From Streptomyces sp. MUM 2J (GTDB lineage: Bacteria > Actinomycetota > Actinomycetes > Streptomycetales > Streptomycetaceae), in assembly GCF_022414535.1 (NCBI RefSeq), contig NZ_JADWYM010000010.1, forward strand, positions 62,001-126,000: a stretch of 64,000 nt of DNA. Reading direction: 5' to 3'. The notes below the pieces were generated by a model, which was not told the origin of the DNA, did not search any database, and saw only the letters and a list, made by a program, of their open reading frames with translations. The translations under genes were made by a program, and so were the position numbers. Shown one piece after another: positions 8,273-16,689 of this stretch. Each line of letters opens with the position of its first letter. The first letter of the stretch is position 1.

Positions 8273-9033
8273 TGGCTACCCCTGTTCTGGACAAGGTCGA
8301 GGCGGAGTCCGCGGCCTCCCCGTACATCACGGTCACCTTCCGGATCCGCCGGTTCAACCCGGAGGTCTCGGGCGAGGCGACCTGGGAAGACTTCCAGCTG
8401 GAGATCGACCCGAAGGAGCGCGTCCTCGACGGCCTCCACAAGATCAAGTGGGACCTGGACGGCACGCTGACCTTCCGCCGGTCCTGCGCGCACGGCATCT
8501 GCGGTTCCGACGCGATGCGGATCAACGGCAAGAACCGCCTCGCGTGCAAGACGCTGATCAAGGACATCAACCCCGAGAAGCCGATCACGGTCGAGCCCAT
8601 CAAGGGCCTGACGGTCCTGAAGGACCTGGTCGTCGACATGGAGCCGTTCTTCCAGGCGTACCGGGACGTGATGCCCTTCCTGATCGCGAAGGACACCAAC
8701 GAGCCGACGCGCGAGCGGCTGCAGACGGCGGAGGACCGGGAGCGCTTCGACGACACCACGAAGTGCATCCTGTGCGCAGCCTGCACCTCCTCGTGCCCGG
8801 TCTTCTGGAACGACGGCCAGTACTTCGGCCCGGCCGCCATCGTCAACGCTCACCGCTTCATCTTCGACTCGCGTGACGATGCCGCCGAGCAGCGCCTGGA
8901 GATCCTCAACGACCGCGACGGCGTCTGGCGCTGCCGCACGACCTTCAACTGCACGGACGCCTGCCCGCGCGGTATCGAGGTCACGAAGGCGATCGCCGAG
9001 GTCAAGCGCGCGCTGATCACGCGCCGCTACTGA
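8272..9033 (+). CDS. sdhB: succinate dehydrogenase iron-sulfur subunit
   Basis: Electron-transfer subunit with three Fe-S clusters passing electrons from SdhA flavin to quinone. The N-terminal plant-type ferredoxin domain shows RRSCAHGICGSDAMRING for the [2Fe-2S] centre. The C-terminal bacterial-ferredoxin domain has CILCAACTSSCPVFW and, near the end, CRTTFNCTDACPRGI for the [4Fe-4S] and [3Fe-4S] centres. The length (253 aa) is normal. It overlaps the end of sdhA by one base and is the last gene of the operon, followed 2 bases later by a very strong terminator. Confidence 0.97.
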   Translation: MATPVLDKVEAESAASPYITVTFRIRRFNPEVSGEATWEDFQLEIDPKERVLDGLHKIKWDLDGTLTFRRSCAHGICGSDAMRINGKNRLACKTLIKDINPEKPITVEPIKGLTVLKDLVVDMEPFFQAYRDVMPFLIAKDTNEPTRERLQTAEDRERFDDTTKCILCAACTSSCPVFWNDGQYFGPAAIVNAHRFIFDSRDDAAEQRLEILNDRDGVWRCRTTFNCTDACPRGIEVTKAIAEVKRALITRRY

Positions 9034-9035
9034 CC

Positions 9036-9106
9036 TTCCGCGGCATGCGAGAGGGCCCCGCCCGGGTGGACGACACCGGGGCGGGGCCCTCTCGCATGCC
9101 GCGGAA
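9036..9106 (+). terminator. strong terminator of the sdh operon, 28-bp perfect stem
   Basis: 9036-9063 and 9079-9106 are perfect inverted complements over 28 bases, with a 15-base loop that can add further pairs. It starts 2 bases after the sdhB stop. The symmetry would also stop transcription coming from the right. Confidence 0.9.
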
Positions 9107-9985
9107 GCCACGGTCACGTCCGGCCGGTTCGGGCGCTGTCCTGGGTGAACGCCCAAAGGACGCGTCAATCGTCGTCCCCCTTCCCGATGAGGAGTTCGTC
9201 CCCGGCAGGGAAGCGGGCGGTGCCGCCCTTCTCCTTGCGGTGACGGCAGGGTGCCGTGGTCGAGCATCGTCGCCGGCTTCCCGACCTGTGTCACGCGTCC
9301 TCGTCCCACCTGGGCGTCCGTGTGTCACCCGAGAGAACTCCCGCTGCGCGGAGCCGACTTGCACGGCTCATGCACAACGGCCGGGTACGGGAGGCGCGGA
9401 GCGGGACGATGGGGCGCAACGGACGTCGAGCGGGGAGGACGCACGGGATGAGCGCGTCCAGGATTCCCGGACCCGGTACGAACGTTGCCGTCTGCCGCAC
9501 GGCGCGCGGCCTCGGACGCCCCGCCGCTGCGCCCTGAGGACCTGCCACGCGAACTGACGGCGCTGAACGAACACCGCTGCCGCCCCGGGCTGGGGGCGGT
9601 TCTTCAGAAGCCGCCCGGCACGCTGACGAGGTGGACCAGCTATGCGCACGCCACGCAGTCGGCGGCCGCCTGGACCCGCGTGGGTCACGACCTGTCCTCT
9701 GCCCCGGGTCTTGCCGGGGATCCTGGTGACCTGGATGCTCGCAGGCCCGAGCAATGCTCCTGGGGTTCCGAGCAGTTGTCATCGGTCGTCACGGGCCGCT
9801 GCCGAGCGGTCTCGGACGGTCCGGACGGGGGGACCTCCCGGCGGCGTGATTCTACGGCTCCCTCCTCAGGCTGTCCCCCGATGGGCGATCCGCCGGAAAC
9901 GGGCTTACGGTCGAACGTAAGGGCTGCCCTGAGACGTAGCCCACACGCGTCGACCCCCTCACAGCACCAACAGGAGACGACTGCC
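9107..9985. other. gene-poor region, probably decayed coding sequence
   Basis: No reading frame here has a credible start, ribosome site and protein-like composition. Part of the plus frame around 9520-9800 (LRPEDLPRELTALNEHRCRP and following) has mild protein character but no recognisable family, and opposite-strand frames are equally open. The G+C content is slightly lower than in the neighbours. I read it as degenerate sequence ahead of the CMD-family gene, whose candidate operator lies at 9904-9921. Confidence 0.4.
9904..9921. promoter_or_regulatory. palindromic operator candidate upstream of the CMD-family gene
   Basis: CTTACGGTCGAACGTAAG is an 18-base near-perfect palindrome (8 of 9 base pairs match; only the seventh pair fails). 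It lies 64 bases before the ATG at 9986, in the expected promoter zone, and looks like a binding site for a dimeric regulator. The regulator is not obvious from the neighbours. Confidence 0.4.
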
Positions 9986-10312
9986 ATGGCCACAGCATCT
10001 GAGACCCCTGTCCTGGACACCATCGCCGCGATGACGGTCGACTCGATTGAGCGGTGCGGGCTAGCCCCGGAAACGCTCCTGCTGACCCGCATCGCGGCGC
10101 TCGCCGCTTCGGACGCCCCGCCGATCTCGTACGTTGCCCACATCGACCCCGCCATCCAGACCGGCCTGACCGCCGAGCAGGTGCAGGATGTCCTGGTCGC
10201 CATCGCTCCTGTCGTGGGTACGGCCCGCGTCATGGCGGCAGCCGGCAACCTCGCCAAAGCCCTCGGTATGACGATCGCAGTCGCCGACGCCGAGACCCAG
10301 GGCCCCGGGTAG
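9986..10312 (+). CDS. carboxymuconolactone decarboxylase-family protein, 108 aa
   Basis: A small all-helical protein of the CMD/AhpD-like family: LAPETLLLTRIAALAASDAP, ISYVAHIDPAIQTGLTAEQV, VLVAIAPVVGTARVMAAAGN. It lacks the CxxC redox pair of AhpD, so an alkylhydroperoxidase role is unlikely; these stand-alone members usually form oligomers of unknown function. The ATG at 9986 has AGGAG about 9 bases upstream; the open frame continues 5' to 9485 but that part has no coding character. It stands alone between a palindromic site and a terminator-like hairpin. Confidence 0.75.
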   Translation: MATASETPVLDTIAAMTVDSIERCGLAPETLLLTRIAALAASDAPPISYVAHIDPAIQTGLTAEQVQDVLVAIAPVVGTARVMAAAGNLAKALGMTIAVADAETQGPG

Positions 10313-10361
10313 AGGCCTCGCCCGAGGTCCACGGCCGACGGCCGCGCCGACCCCCGATGCC

Positions 10362-10388
10362 TGCTGCCCGGCCGACGGCCGGGCAGCA
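10362..10388 (+). terminator. hairpin after the CMD-family gene
   Basis: TGCTGCCCGGCC and GGCCGGGCAGCA form a perfect 12-bp stem around the triloop GAC, 50 bases after the stop at 10312. No T run follows. It fits a Streptomyces terminator. Confidence 0.6.
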
Positions 10389-10596
10389 CCGGCAGAAGCG
10401 CGTATCCGTCGCCCAGACGGACCGGCCAGCCCCCCCCTGATGCCGCCGAACTCCCGTCGCCGCCTGCCTCATGGCTCTCAAGCGGAGGCCGGAGAGGATT
10501 CGGTTCCGTGCAGACCTGCTCGCCGGGTGCCAGCCGAGACCGGCCTCGTGATCCGCCCCGGGTGTTCAGCCGAGCGAGCCGAACTGACACAGAGTG

Positions 10597-10673
10597 CGAG
10601 AAAGGTGCACCTGGGATGCGAGGGCGCGACCGCCGAGGTCGTGTCCCCGCAAGGAACAGGTGCACCTTTCTCG
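10597..10673. repeat. widely spaced 17-bp inverted repeat with palindromic core
   Basis: CGAGAAAGGTGCACCTG (10597-10613) and its exact complement (10657-10673) face each other across 43 bases. Each arm itself contains the 10-base palindrome AGGTGCACCT. The pair lies in the gap between the CMD-family gene and the VOC gene, 110 bases before the VOC start. The arms could pair as a long-loop hairpin, or be two operators for one dimeric regulator. The rest of the 10313-10782 gap shows no gene. Confidence 0.6.
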
Positions 10674-10782
10674 GTGCGCGGGCGCAAAAGGTGGGCGGTG
10701 GCGGGCCGGTGCGCGCACCGCACCGGCCGACATCACGACCGCAATCACCGGTTCCGGGCCGGTGCGCTTCTATTCTGACGGT

Positions 10783-11193
10783 ATGTCAGATGACGAGTCG
10801 TACGAGCTGCTCGGGTTCGACAACGTGCTGCTGCCCGTCGGGGACCTGGGGCAGGCCGTCGGGTTCTACGAGCGGGCCGGGTTCACCGTCGGGTTCCGGT
10901 TCGACGAGGCGGGCATCGCGCTGCTGCGGGTCGGCGGGGAGGCGCCCGGCGTGCTGCTGCGGCAGGAGGACGGGCTGTGCCGCCGGCCGCCGCCGTGGGC
11001 CTCACCCCGGTTGTGGATCGAGGTGCCGGACGCGCGGGCGGCGGCGGGGCGGCTGGCCGCGACCGGGATCCCGCCACTGGAGGAACCGTTCTCCGCGGCG
11101 ACCGGATGGACCGTCGAGATCGCGGATCCATGGGGCAACGTCCTCGGCTTCACGGACTACAGCAAGCGCCCGGAGCTGGGCCGCAGGGCCTGA
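10783..11193 (+). CDS. VOC family (glyoxalase/bleomycin-resistance fold) protein
   Basis: A single VOC module pair of 136 aa: FDNVLLPVGDLGQAVGFYER at the start, GFRFDEAGIALLRVGG, then LWIEVPDARAAAGRLAATGI and a closing VEIADPWGNVLGFTDYS, the usual beta-alpha-beta-beta-beta order. Residues that hold a metal in true glyoxalases (His/Glu) are not clearly present: the final Glu of the ExxDPxGN-like end is in VEIADPWGN. A TATTCT lies 6 bases before the ATG and no ribosome site is seen, so the mRNA may be leaderless. Function is unassigned; it could bind a small ligand or drug. Confidence 0.8.
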   Translation: MSDDESYELLGFDNVLLPVGDLGQAVGFYERAGFTVGFRFDEAGIALLRVGGEAPGVLLRQEDGLCRRPPPWASPRLWIEVPDARAAAGRLAATGIPPLEEPFSAATGWTVEIADPWGNVLGFTDYSKRPELGRRA

Positions 11194-11226
11194 GCCGGAA
11201 GGCGGGCCCCCTGCTCCGACATCGAG

Positions 11227-11240
11227 TTGAACGCGTTCAA
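11227..11240. promoter_or_regulatory. TetR operator O1
   Basis: TTGAACGCGTTCAA is a perfect 14-base palindrome overlapping the -35 element. An identical copy occurs 44 bases downstream, and the operon ends in a TetR gene, so autoregulation is likely. Confidence 0.7.
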
Positions 11241-11255
11241 AAACAGGTCTACAGT
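11227..11255 (+). promoter_or_regulatory. promoter of the TetR operon
   Basis: TTGAAC (11227-11232) and TACAGT (11250-11255) are separated by exactly 17 bases, a good sigma-HrdB-type promoter. The -35 is part of the first palindromic operator, so repressor binding there would block RNA polymerase. Confidence 0.65.
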
Positions 11256-11270
11256 CACCGTGTCAGAGTT

Positions 11271-11284
11271 TTGAACGCGTTCAA
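11271..11284. promoter_or_regulatory. TetR operator O2
   Basis: A second perfect TTGAACGCGTTCAA lies between the predicted transcription start and the ribosome site of the first gene. Centre-to-centre distance from O1 is 44 bases, about four helical turns, placing both sites on the same DNA face. Confidence 0.7.
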
Positions 11285-11299
11285 GAAGGGGTGGGGCGC

Positions 11300-11707
11300 G
11301 TGGACCGCACTGTCATCGCCTATGTCATCTACCTGGCCGTCAGCATCGCCCTGACGGTCTGGGTGGCCCGGACACTCAGCCGCAACGGGCGGGTCTTCCT
11401 GGCCGACGTGCTGCACGGCAACGAGAAACTCGCCGAGGCGGTCAACCACCTGCTGGTGGTCGGCTTCTACCTCGTCAACCTCGGCTTCGTCGCGCTGTAC
11501 CTGAGCGACGACGACACCATCGAGAACACCCGCGGCATCTTCGAGGCCCTGTCGGCCAAGCTCGGCGTGGTGCTGCTGGTCCTCGGCGTGATGCACCTGG
11601 GCAACGTGTACGTGCTCAACCGGATGCGGCGGCGCGGGGTGATGGAGCGGGAGCAGGTGCCGCCGGTCGCCCCGCAGCAGTGGGTCGCCCCGTCGCCCGG
11701 AGCGTGA
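11300..11707 (+). CDS. integral membrane protein, 135 aa
   Basis: Three or four membrane segments are visible: VIAYVIYLAVSIALTVWVAR, HLLVVGFYLVNLGFVALYL and SAKLGVVLLVLGVMHLGNVY, with a charged loop LSDDDTIENTRG between the latter two. The C-terminus is soluble and Pro-rich. I know no function; such proteins sit beside TetR regulators and a DCC protein in Streptomyces. The GTG at 11300 is preferred to an in-frame GTG at 11291 because AAGGGG lies at proper distance only from the former. First gene of the TetR-controlled operon, 5 bases before the next start. Confidence 0.8.
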   Translation: MDRTVIAYVIYLAVSIALTVWVARTLSRNGRVFLADVLHGNEKLAEAVNHLLVVGFYLVNLGFVALYLSDDDTIENTRGIFEALSAKLGVVLLVLGVMHLGNVYVLNRMRRRGVMEREQVPPVAPQQWVAPSPGA

Positions 11708-11712
11708 GGCCC

Positions 11713-12219
11713 GTGACCACCACGGCGGCCCGCGCCCCCGTCCCGGTGCGCGGGCTCACCGTCCTCTACGACGCCGGGTGCGCCCTGTGCACGTTCCTGC
11801 GCGACTGGCTGGCCCGGCAGCCGCAGTTGGTGCCGCTGGAGCTGGTGCCCGCCGGATCGCAGGAGGCCCGTCGCCGCTTCGCGGACCTGGACCACCGGGC
11901 CACGCGGGAGGAGGTCACCGTCGTCGGCGACGCCGGGCAGGTCTACCGCGGCGCCGCCGCATGGATCGTCGTGCTGTGGGCGCTGCGGAGGCACCGCCCG
12001 CTGGCGCACCGGCTCGCCGCCGGCCCGGGGGCGCGGCTCGCCAGGGCGGCCGTGCTGACCGCGGCACGGTGGCGGGAGGTACAGCACGGCGGAGGGGCCC
12101 GCCGGAGCGGGGACGGGTGGGCCGGCACCCCCTCCGAAGGGGCGTACGCCCCCTCCGCCGGCCGGACGGGCGCCGGCCCCGCCACGGGCTGTTCGGGCGG
12201 GGGCTGCCCGACTGGTTAG
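11713..12219 (+). CDS. DCC family thiol-disulfide oxidoreductase-like protein (DUF393)
   Basis: The N-terminal motif LTVLYDAGCALCTFLRDWLA is the DxxCxxC signature of DUF393 proteins, which have a thioredoxin-like fold and a putative redox CxxC. RAAAWIVVLWALRRHRPLAH after it is the usual hydrophobic middle. The last 40 residues are Gly/Ala-rich and not conserved. An in-frame GTG at 11704 overlaps the previous stop (GTGA), but the GTG at 11713 has the better GGAG spacing. The close spacing to both neighbours places it in the TetR operon, so the redox protein and the membrane protein are probably made together when the repressor is released. Confidence 0.8.
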   Translation: MTTTAARAPVPVRGLTVLYDAGCALCTFLRDWLARQPQLVPLELVPAGSQEARRRFADLDHRATREEVTVVGDAGQVYRGAAAWIVVLWALRRHRPLAHRLAAGPGARLARAAVLTAARWREVQHGGGARRSGDGWAGTPSEGAYAPSAGRTGAGPATGCSGGGCPTG

Positions 12220-12230
12220 GCTCTCTTCCC

Positions 12231-12992
12231 GTGCCCGCGAAATCCCTGCCCGCCAAGAACGACGGCCCCGACGAGACGGCCGGCCCCAGCAAGTCCGAAC
12301 AGACCCGTGCGCTGATCCTGGAGACGGCCATGCGGCTGTTCCGCGAGCGGGGATACGACCGGACGACCATGCGGGCCATCGCCCAGGAGGCGGGGGTCTC
12401 CGTCGGCAACGCCTACTACTACTTCGCGGGCAAGGAGCACCTGATCCAGGGCTTCTACGACCGGATCGCCGCCGAGCACCGGGCCGCGGTCCGCGGGATC
12501 CTGGACCAGGAGACCGACCTGGAGACCCGGCTCGCGGGAGTGCTGCGGGCCTGGCTGGACGTGGCGGCGCCCTACCACGAGTTCGCCGTCCAGTTCTTCA
12601 AGAACGCCGCCGACCCCGACAGCCCGCTCAGCCCCTTCTCGCAGGAGTCGGAGCACGCGCGGCTGGAGGCCATCTCCGTCCACCGCGAGGTGCTGGCCGG
12701 GGCACGGCGGACGAAGGTCCCCGAGGAGCTGCGGGACGTCCTGCCCGAGCTGATGTGGCTGTCCCAGATGGGGCTCGTGCTGTACTGGATCTTCGACCGC
12801 ACGGAGGGACGGGAACGCAGCTACCGGCTCGCGGAGCGGGGAGCGCGCCTGACCGCGCGCGGGGTGGCGCTGGCCCGGTTCCGGGTGCTGCGGCCCCTGG
12901 TGCAGGAGGTGCACGAGCTGTTCACGGACTTCCTGCCCGGCATGACGAGGGTCCTCCCGGACCCCGGGCGCGGGGGAACGGCCACCGGGTGA
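12231..12992 (+). CDS. TetR family transcriptional regulator
   Basis: The N-terminal DNA-binding domain runs from about residue 20 to 75: SEQTRALILETAMRLFRERG, then TTMRAIAQEAGVSVGNAYYY and FAGKEHLIQGFYD. The helix-turn-helix GVSVGNAYYYFAGKE is a textbook TetR recognition helix. The C-terminal 180 residues form the helical ligand domain (WLDVAAPYHEFAVQFFKNAA, ELMWLSQMGLVLYWIFDRTE). The ligand is unknown; the FKNA/DPDSPLSPFS loop is common to a Streptomyces subgroup. Because it is the last gene of an operon preceded by two identical palindromes, it most likely represses its own operon. Confidence 0.92.
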   Translation: MPAKSLPAKNDGPDETAGPSKSEQTRALILETAMRLFRERGYDRTTMRAIAQEAGVSVGNAYYYFAGKEHLIQGFYDRIAAEHRAAVRGILDQETDLETRLAGVLRAWLDVAAPYHEFAVQFFKNAADPDSPLSPFSQESEHARLEAISVHREVLAGARRTKVPEELRDVLPELMWLSQMGLVLYWIFDRTEGRERSYRLAERGARLTARGVALARFRVLRPLVQEVHELFTDFLPGMTRVLPDPGRGGTATG

Positions 12993-13499
12993 CCGCCGCC
13001 TCGTCCGGGCCGCTCGCCCCGGCGGCGGACGGCACGCCGGGCGGGCGGTGCGCACGGGCGATGCGGATCGGCCCGACGGGTGACAGTGGGGAGCGCGGGT
13101 GTTCCGCGGTCAGCCCGGGGAGGAAGGGTGGCCCACGTGGTCGACGATGCTCGGGCGGTGGTCGTGATGGGTGTGCCCGGCGCCGGCACGCCCACCGCCG
13201 GCTCCAGGAGTGCCACCCCGGATCCACCGCACCCTGACGAACCGGCCGCCACGGTCGACGCGTCCGGTACCGCGGAGCAGGCCGTGCCGGCCGCGCGGGA
13301 AGCCGTGCTCGGGCCGGACGGGTGACCGTGCCGCCCCGGCCGGACGGGCCGAGCCCGGGGCCGCACCGCCGTGCCGCCCGGCCACCCCGCCGCTCCGCCA
13401 CCGCGCCGCCCGTCCGCCGTACGGCGGAGGGCCCCGCCGTCGCACCGGCGGGCCCGCGCGGACGGCGACCGCGACGACACCCCGGCACAGGAGGTCCGG
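12993..13499 (+). other. intergenic, no gene supported
   Basis: About 500 bases between the TetR gene and the DUF389 gene. A short open frame at 13080-13325 has no ribosome site and no recognisable domain. The final bases contain the DUF389 ribosome site (GGAGG). Nothing else is visible. Confidence 0.4.
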
Positions 13500-14450
13500 A
13501 TGGATCTGGTCCACTTCCGCATGGTCGTGCCGCCCGAGCTCACCCGGCCGGCCGTCGACCTGCTCTCCCCCCACGAACTCGTCCTCAACCTCGTGGTCCT
13601 GAGGGCGGCCGGGGCCTCGGGCGCCGACGCGATCGAGTGCGACGTGGTCAAGGGCGCCGCGAACACCCTGCTGGACGGCCTGCGCGGGCTCGGCGTCGAC
13701 CGGGCGGGGTCCATCGCCGTCGACGGCGTCGACCTGATGTTCTCGCACCGCGCCGAGGAGATCGAGGCCGGCCGGCCGAGCGTCCTCGTGCACTCCCCGC
13801 TGTGGGCCTCGGTCGAGGCCCACATCCGGGAGGAGGGGACCTATCCGCCGTCCTTCTACCTGTTCCTGGTGATCGCCGGGCTCATCGGTTCGGTCGGCAT
13901 CATGACGAACTCACAGATCCTCATCGTGGCGGCCATGGTGGTCGGTCCCGAGTACCACGCGATCACCAGCATCGCCCTCGGCCTGGACCGCCGGGACCGG
14001 CGCCGGATCCAGGACGGGACGCGCGCGCTGACGGCCGGGTTCCTGCTGGCCATCACGGTCACGCTGGCCTTCGCCGCGGTGTCGCGCGCGATCGGCCTGC
14101 AGTCCCGTGCCTTCGATGCGGGACTGCGGCCCGTGTCCCACCTCATCGACACCCCCGACGCCTTCTCCCTGACCGTGGCCGTCCTCGCCGGCATCGTCGG
14201 GATCGTGTCGCTGACCGAGGCGCGCGCCAGCACCCTGCTCGGCGTGTTCATCTCCGTGACCACCATCCCCGCCGCCTCGGACGTCGCCGTCTCGCTCGCG
14301 TTCGCCGACTGGGGGGAGGCCCGGGGCTCGCTGGTCCAGCTGCTGGCCAACGTGGTCGTGCTCGTGGTGGTCGGAGTTCTCACGCTGCGTCTGCAACGCC
14401 GGCTGTGGCACCGGGCGGCCCGCCGCGCCGACGGGCGGACGCGGCGGTAG
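13500..14450 (+). CDS. DUF389 domain membrane protein
   Basis: A 316-aa protein: a cytoplasmic N-terminal domain of about 110 residues (VLNLVVLRAAGASGADAIEC, FSHRAEEIEAG) and then about six membrane helices, starting FYLFLVIAGLIGSVGIMTNS and including ILIVAAMVVGPEYHAITSIA, the DUF389 hallmark with its conserved Gly-Pro. The family is uncharacterised and has been linked by context to ion transport or stress. The ATG at 13500 is preceded by GGAGG 5 bases away; the longer open frame to 13371 is Arg/Pro-rich filler. It converges with an antiporter gene, the two stops being 197 bases apart. Confidence 0.88.
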   Translation: MDLVHFRMVVPPELTRPAVDLLSPHELVLNLVVLRAAGASGADAIECDVVKGAANTLLDGLRGLGVDRAGSIAVDGVDLMFSHRAEEIEAGRPSVLVHSPLWASVEAHIREEGTYPPSFYLFLVIAGLIGSVGIMTNSQILIVAAMVVGPEYHAITSIALGLDRRDRRRIQDGTRALTAGFLLAITVTLAFAAVSRAIGLQSRAFDAGLRPVSHLIDTPDAFSLTVAVLAGIVGIVSLTEARASTLLGVFISVTTIPAASDVAVSLAFADWGEARGSLVQLLANVVVLVVVGVLTLRLQRRLWHRAARRADGRTRR

Positions 14451-14646
14451 CCGCCGGCGTGCGGCGGCGCGGACTCTGCCGGGGGCGCGCCGCCTCGGCG
14501 GGAGCGGCCATCACGGTGGGGCGGCGGCCGTCCGGCTGCCCGCCGGGCGCGCCGCGGGGCGGAACCTTCGCGAGGGAGCCCCGAGCCCCAGCAGGTCGGG
14601 CGAAGCCCACGGCGGTGCGGTCGGCCCCGGGCAGGGTGCGGGCCGG

Positions 14647-16410
14647 TCAGCCGGCGGGCGGGGCGGGGCCGAGGAGGACCAGCGTGTCGCCGGGCGCCGC
14701 GCCGCCGGGCTGCGCGTCGGTGACGGGCTCCAGCCGGCCGTCGCGGTACACCAGGAACAGGGCGTCGTGTCCCGGAGGGCGGGGCGCCGACGCGGGCTGC
14801 ACGTGGAACCGGGCGCCGCGCCCGTGACGGTCCACCAGCGCCTCGCGGGCCAGGCCGGGGCCGAACAGGGTGGTGCCGCCGGTGTAGGGGGCGACGACGC
14901 CCTGGCTGCCGGGCGGCGGGCCGACCCGGTAGATGGGGCCGTCGACGCTGTCCGCCATGACGACGGAGGCGAGGGCGTTGAAGTCGTCGTCGTCCGTGAG
15001 CAGATAGACGGCGGTCACGCCCTCCAGCACGGCCTGCGGATCCGTGGCGGTGGTCATCAGCTCTCCGGCGGCCGACTCGATGCCCGCCTCCTCGACCCTG
15101 GCCCGCTCCTCGGCCAGGCCCGCCCACATCAGCACGTCGACTCCGGCGCCGTGCAGCGCCCGTGCGAGATCGACGGCCCACGGCGCACCGCCCACCAGGA
15201 GCGGGCGGGCGCGCGTGGGCCCGGCGACGCCGAGCCGGACGGACAGGGGTCTCGCGGTCAGGCCGTAGACGACGACGGTTCCGACGATCACCAGGAAGAC
15301 CACGGGGAGGATCTTGTCGGCGCCGCGCAGTCCCGCGGAGACGAGCGAGCCGGAGAAGGTCGTGGCGGTGGACGCGGCGACGATGCCGCGGGGGGCCATC
15401 CAGCCGACGAAGGCGCGTTCGGGCAGGGAGAGGTCCGTGCGGGCGCAGGACACCACGGTCGCCAGGGGGCGGACCACGGCGACGAGCAGGGCGACGAGGA
15501 CGAGCGTGGGCAGCAGGACCGGGACGAGGGACTCCGGCGTCACGGTGGCCGAGATGGTGAGGAACAGCAGGCCGATGATCAGCTGGACGAGGGTCTCGAA
15601 GAAGGGTCTGCGGGCGGGCATGTCGAATCGGGGCAGGTTCGCGACGGTCAGCCCGGTGACGATCGCCGCGATGAGTCCGGTGTCGTCGAACGCGATGTCG
15701 CAGCCGGCGGCGACCACGACGACGGTGGCGAGCTGGGCGAGGGTGCCGAGGGTCTCGCCGAGCCGCAGCCACCGCAGGGCGAACCACAACAGGGCGACGC
15801 CGACGGCACCGCCGACGAGCCCGACGGCGATGCCGGCGAGGAACGACCCGAACCGGAAGTGGCCGCTGCGCAGCCCGCCGGAGACGATGGAGTGGAAGGC
15901 GACGGCGCCGAGGATGCCCCCGACGGGGTCGATGAGGGTGCCCTCCCACATCAGCACCCGCCGCACCCGGACCGAGGGCCTCACGTGCTCCAGCAGCGGT
16001 CCGACGACGGTCGGCCCGGACACCACGAGAATGACGCCGATCATGCTCGCCACGGCCACCGGGACGTCGAACAGCATCGGGCCCAGGCCCAGCACGGTCC
16101 CCCAGGTGAGGATCACGCCGAGGGCCATGAGCCGGACGACGACCCTGCGGGTCGCGCGCTTGAGACCGCGCAGGTCCAGGCCCAGTGCGGCGTCGTAGAG
16201 GATGAGTGCCACGGACACCGACACCACGGGCGAGAAGGTGTCCCCCAGCAGTTCGTCGGGGTGGACGACGTCGGTGAGGGCACCGACGGTGAAGCCGGCG
16301 GGCAGCAGCAGGATCAGGGCCGGGATTCGGAGCCTGGTCGCGAGGATCTGGCATCCGACGGCGAGGCCCACGGTCAGCCCGATGCCCAGCAGGATGTCGT
16401 TGTCGCTCAC
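14647..16410 (-). CDS. CPA1-type cation:proton antiporter with C-terminal TrkA-N-like domain
   Basis: The first 400 residues hold 11-13 membrane helices of the Na+/H+ exchanger family: ALILLLPAGFTVGALTDVVH, SVALILYDAALGLDLRGLKR, the motif LLMWEGTLIDPVGG (usual form NxGT/DP) and GWMAPRGIVAASTATTFSG, a typical CPA1 helix. From about residue 415 a nucleotide-binding-like domain follows (RPLLVGGAPWAVDLARALHG, VYLLTDDDDFNALASVVMAD), then a TrkA-C-like tail ending TLVLLGPAPP. Such tails gate cation exchange in response to nucleotides. The GTG at 16408-16410 is preceded by GGGAGG. Probable role: pH and Na+/K+ homeostasis at the membrane. Confidence 0.88.
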   Translation of the reverse strand: MSDNDILLGIGLTVGLAVGCQILATRLRIPALILLLPAGFTVGALTDVVHPDELLGDTFSPVVSVSVALILYDAALGLDLRGLKRATRRVVVRLMALGVILTWGTVLGLGPMLFDVPVAVASMIGVILVVSGPTVVGPLLEHVRPSVRVRRVLMWEGTLIDPVGGILGAVAFHSIVSGGLRSGHFRFGSFLAGIAVGLVGGAVGVALLWFALRWLRLGETLGTLAQLATVVVVAAGCDIAFDDTGLIAAIVTGLTVANLPRFDMPARRPFFETLVQLIIGLLFLTISATVTPESLVPVLLPTLVLVALLVAVVRPLATVVSCARTDLSLPERAFVGWMAPRGIVAASTATTFSGSLVSAGLRGADKILPVVFLVIVGTVVVYGLTARPLSVRLGVAGPTRARPLLVGGAPWAVDLARALHGAGVDVLMWAGLAEERARVEEAGIESAAGELMTTATDPQAVLEGVTAVYLLTDDDDFNALASVVMADSVDGPIYRVGPPPGSQGVVAPYTGGTTLFGPGLAREALVDRHGRGARFHVQPASAPRPPGHDALFLVYRDGRLEPVTDAQPGGAAPGDTLVLLGPAPPAG

Positions 16411-16689
16411 CCGCGCCTCGCCTCCCGGTGCGCGCCCGCACGATCCGGGTCCTCGGCCGGGCCGGACGGCGCCGTCGCCGGTGGGTCCGTGCGCGGGGGG
16501 ACGCGAGTTCCCCGGCGGGAGGCGGCGGCCCGGGCGGGGCCGGTCATCCGCCGGTGGCGTGAGCGGGGAAGGCGTGGGCGGGGCCGATTCCGCGCGGTGC
16601 GCCCTCGGTGGAACTCACGATGTGCTGCTCCTCCACTACGTGCCGGCTCGGCCGGGACCTGGCCCGGAGGGTTCAGCCGTCAGACAAGC

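Noticed and set aside
12993..13325. Short plus-strand ORF (13080-13325)
   Set aside because: No ribosome site, no domain and Pro/Ala/Gly-rich content like other random frames here.
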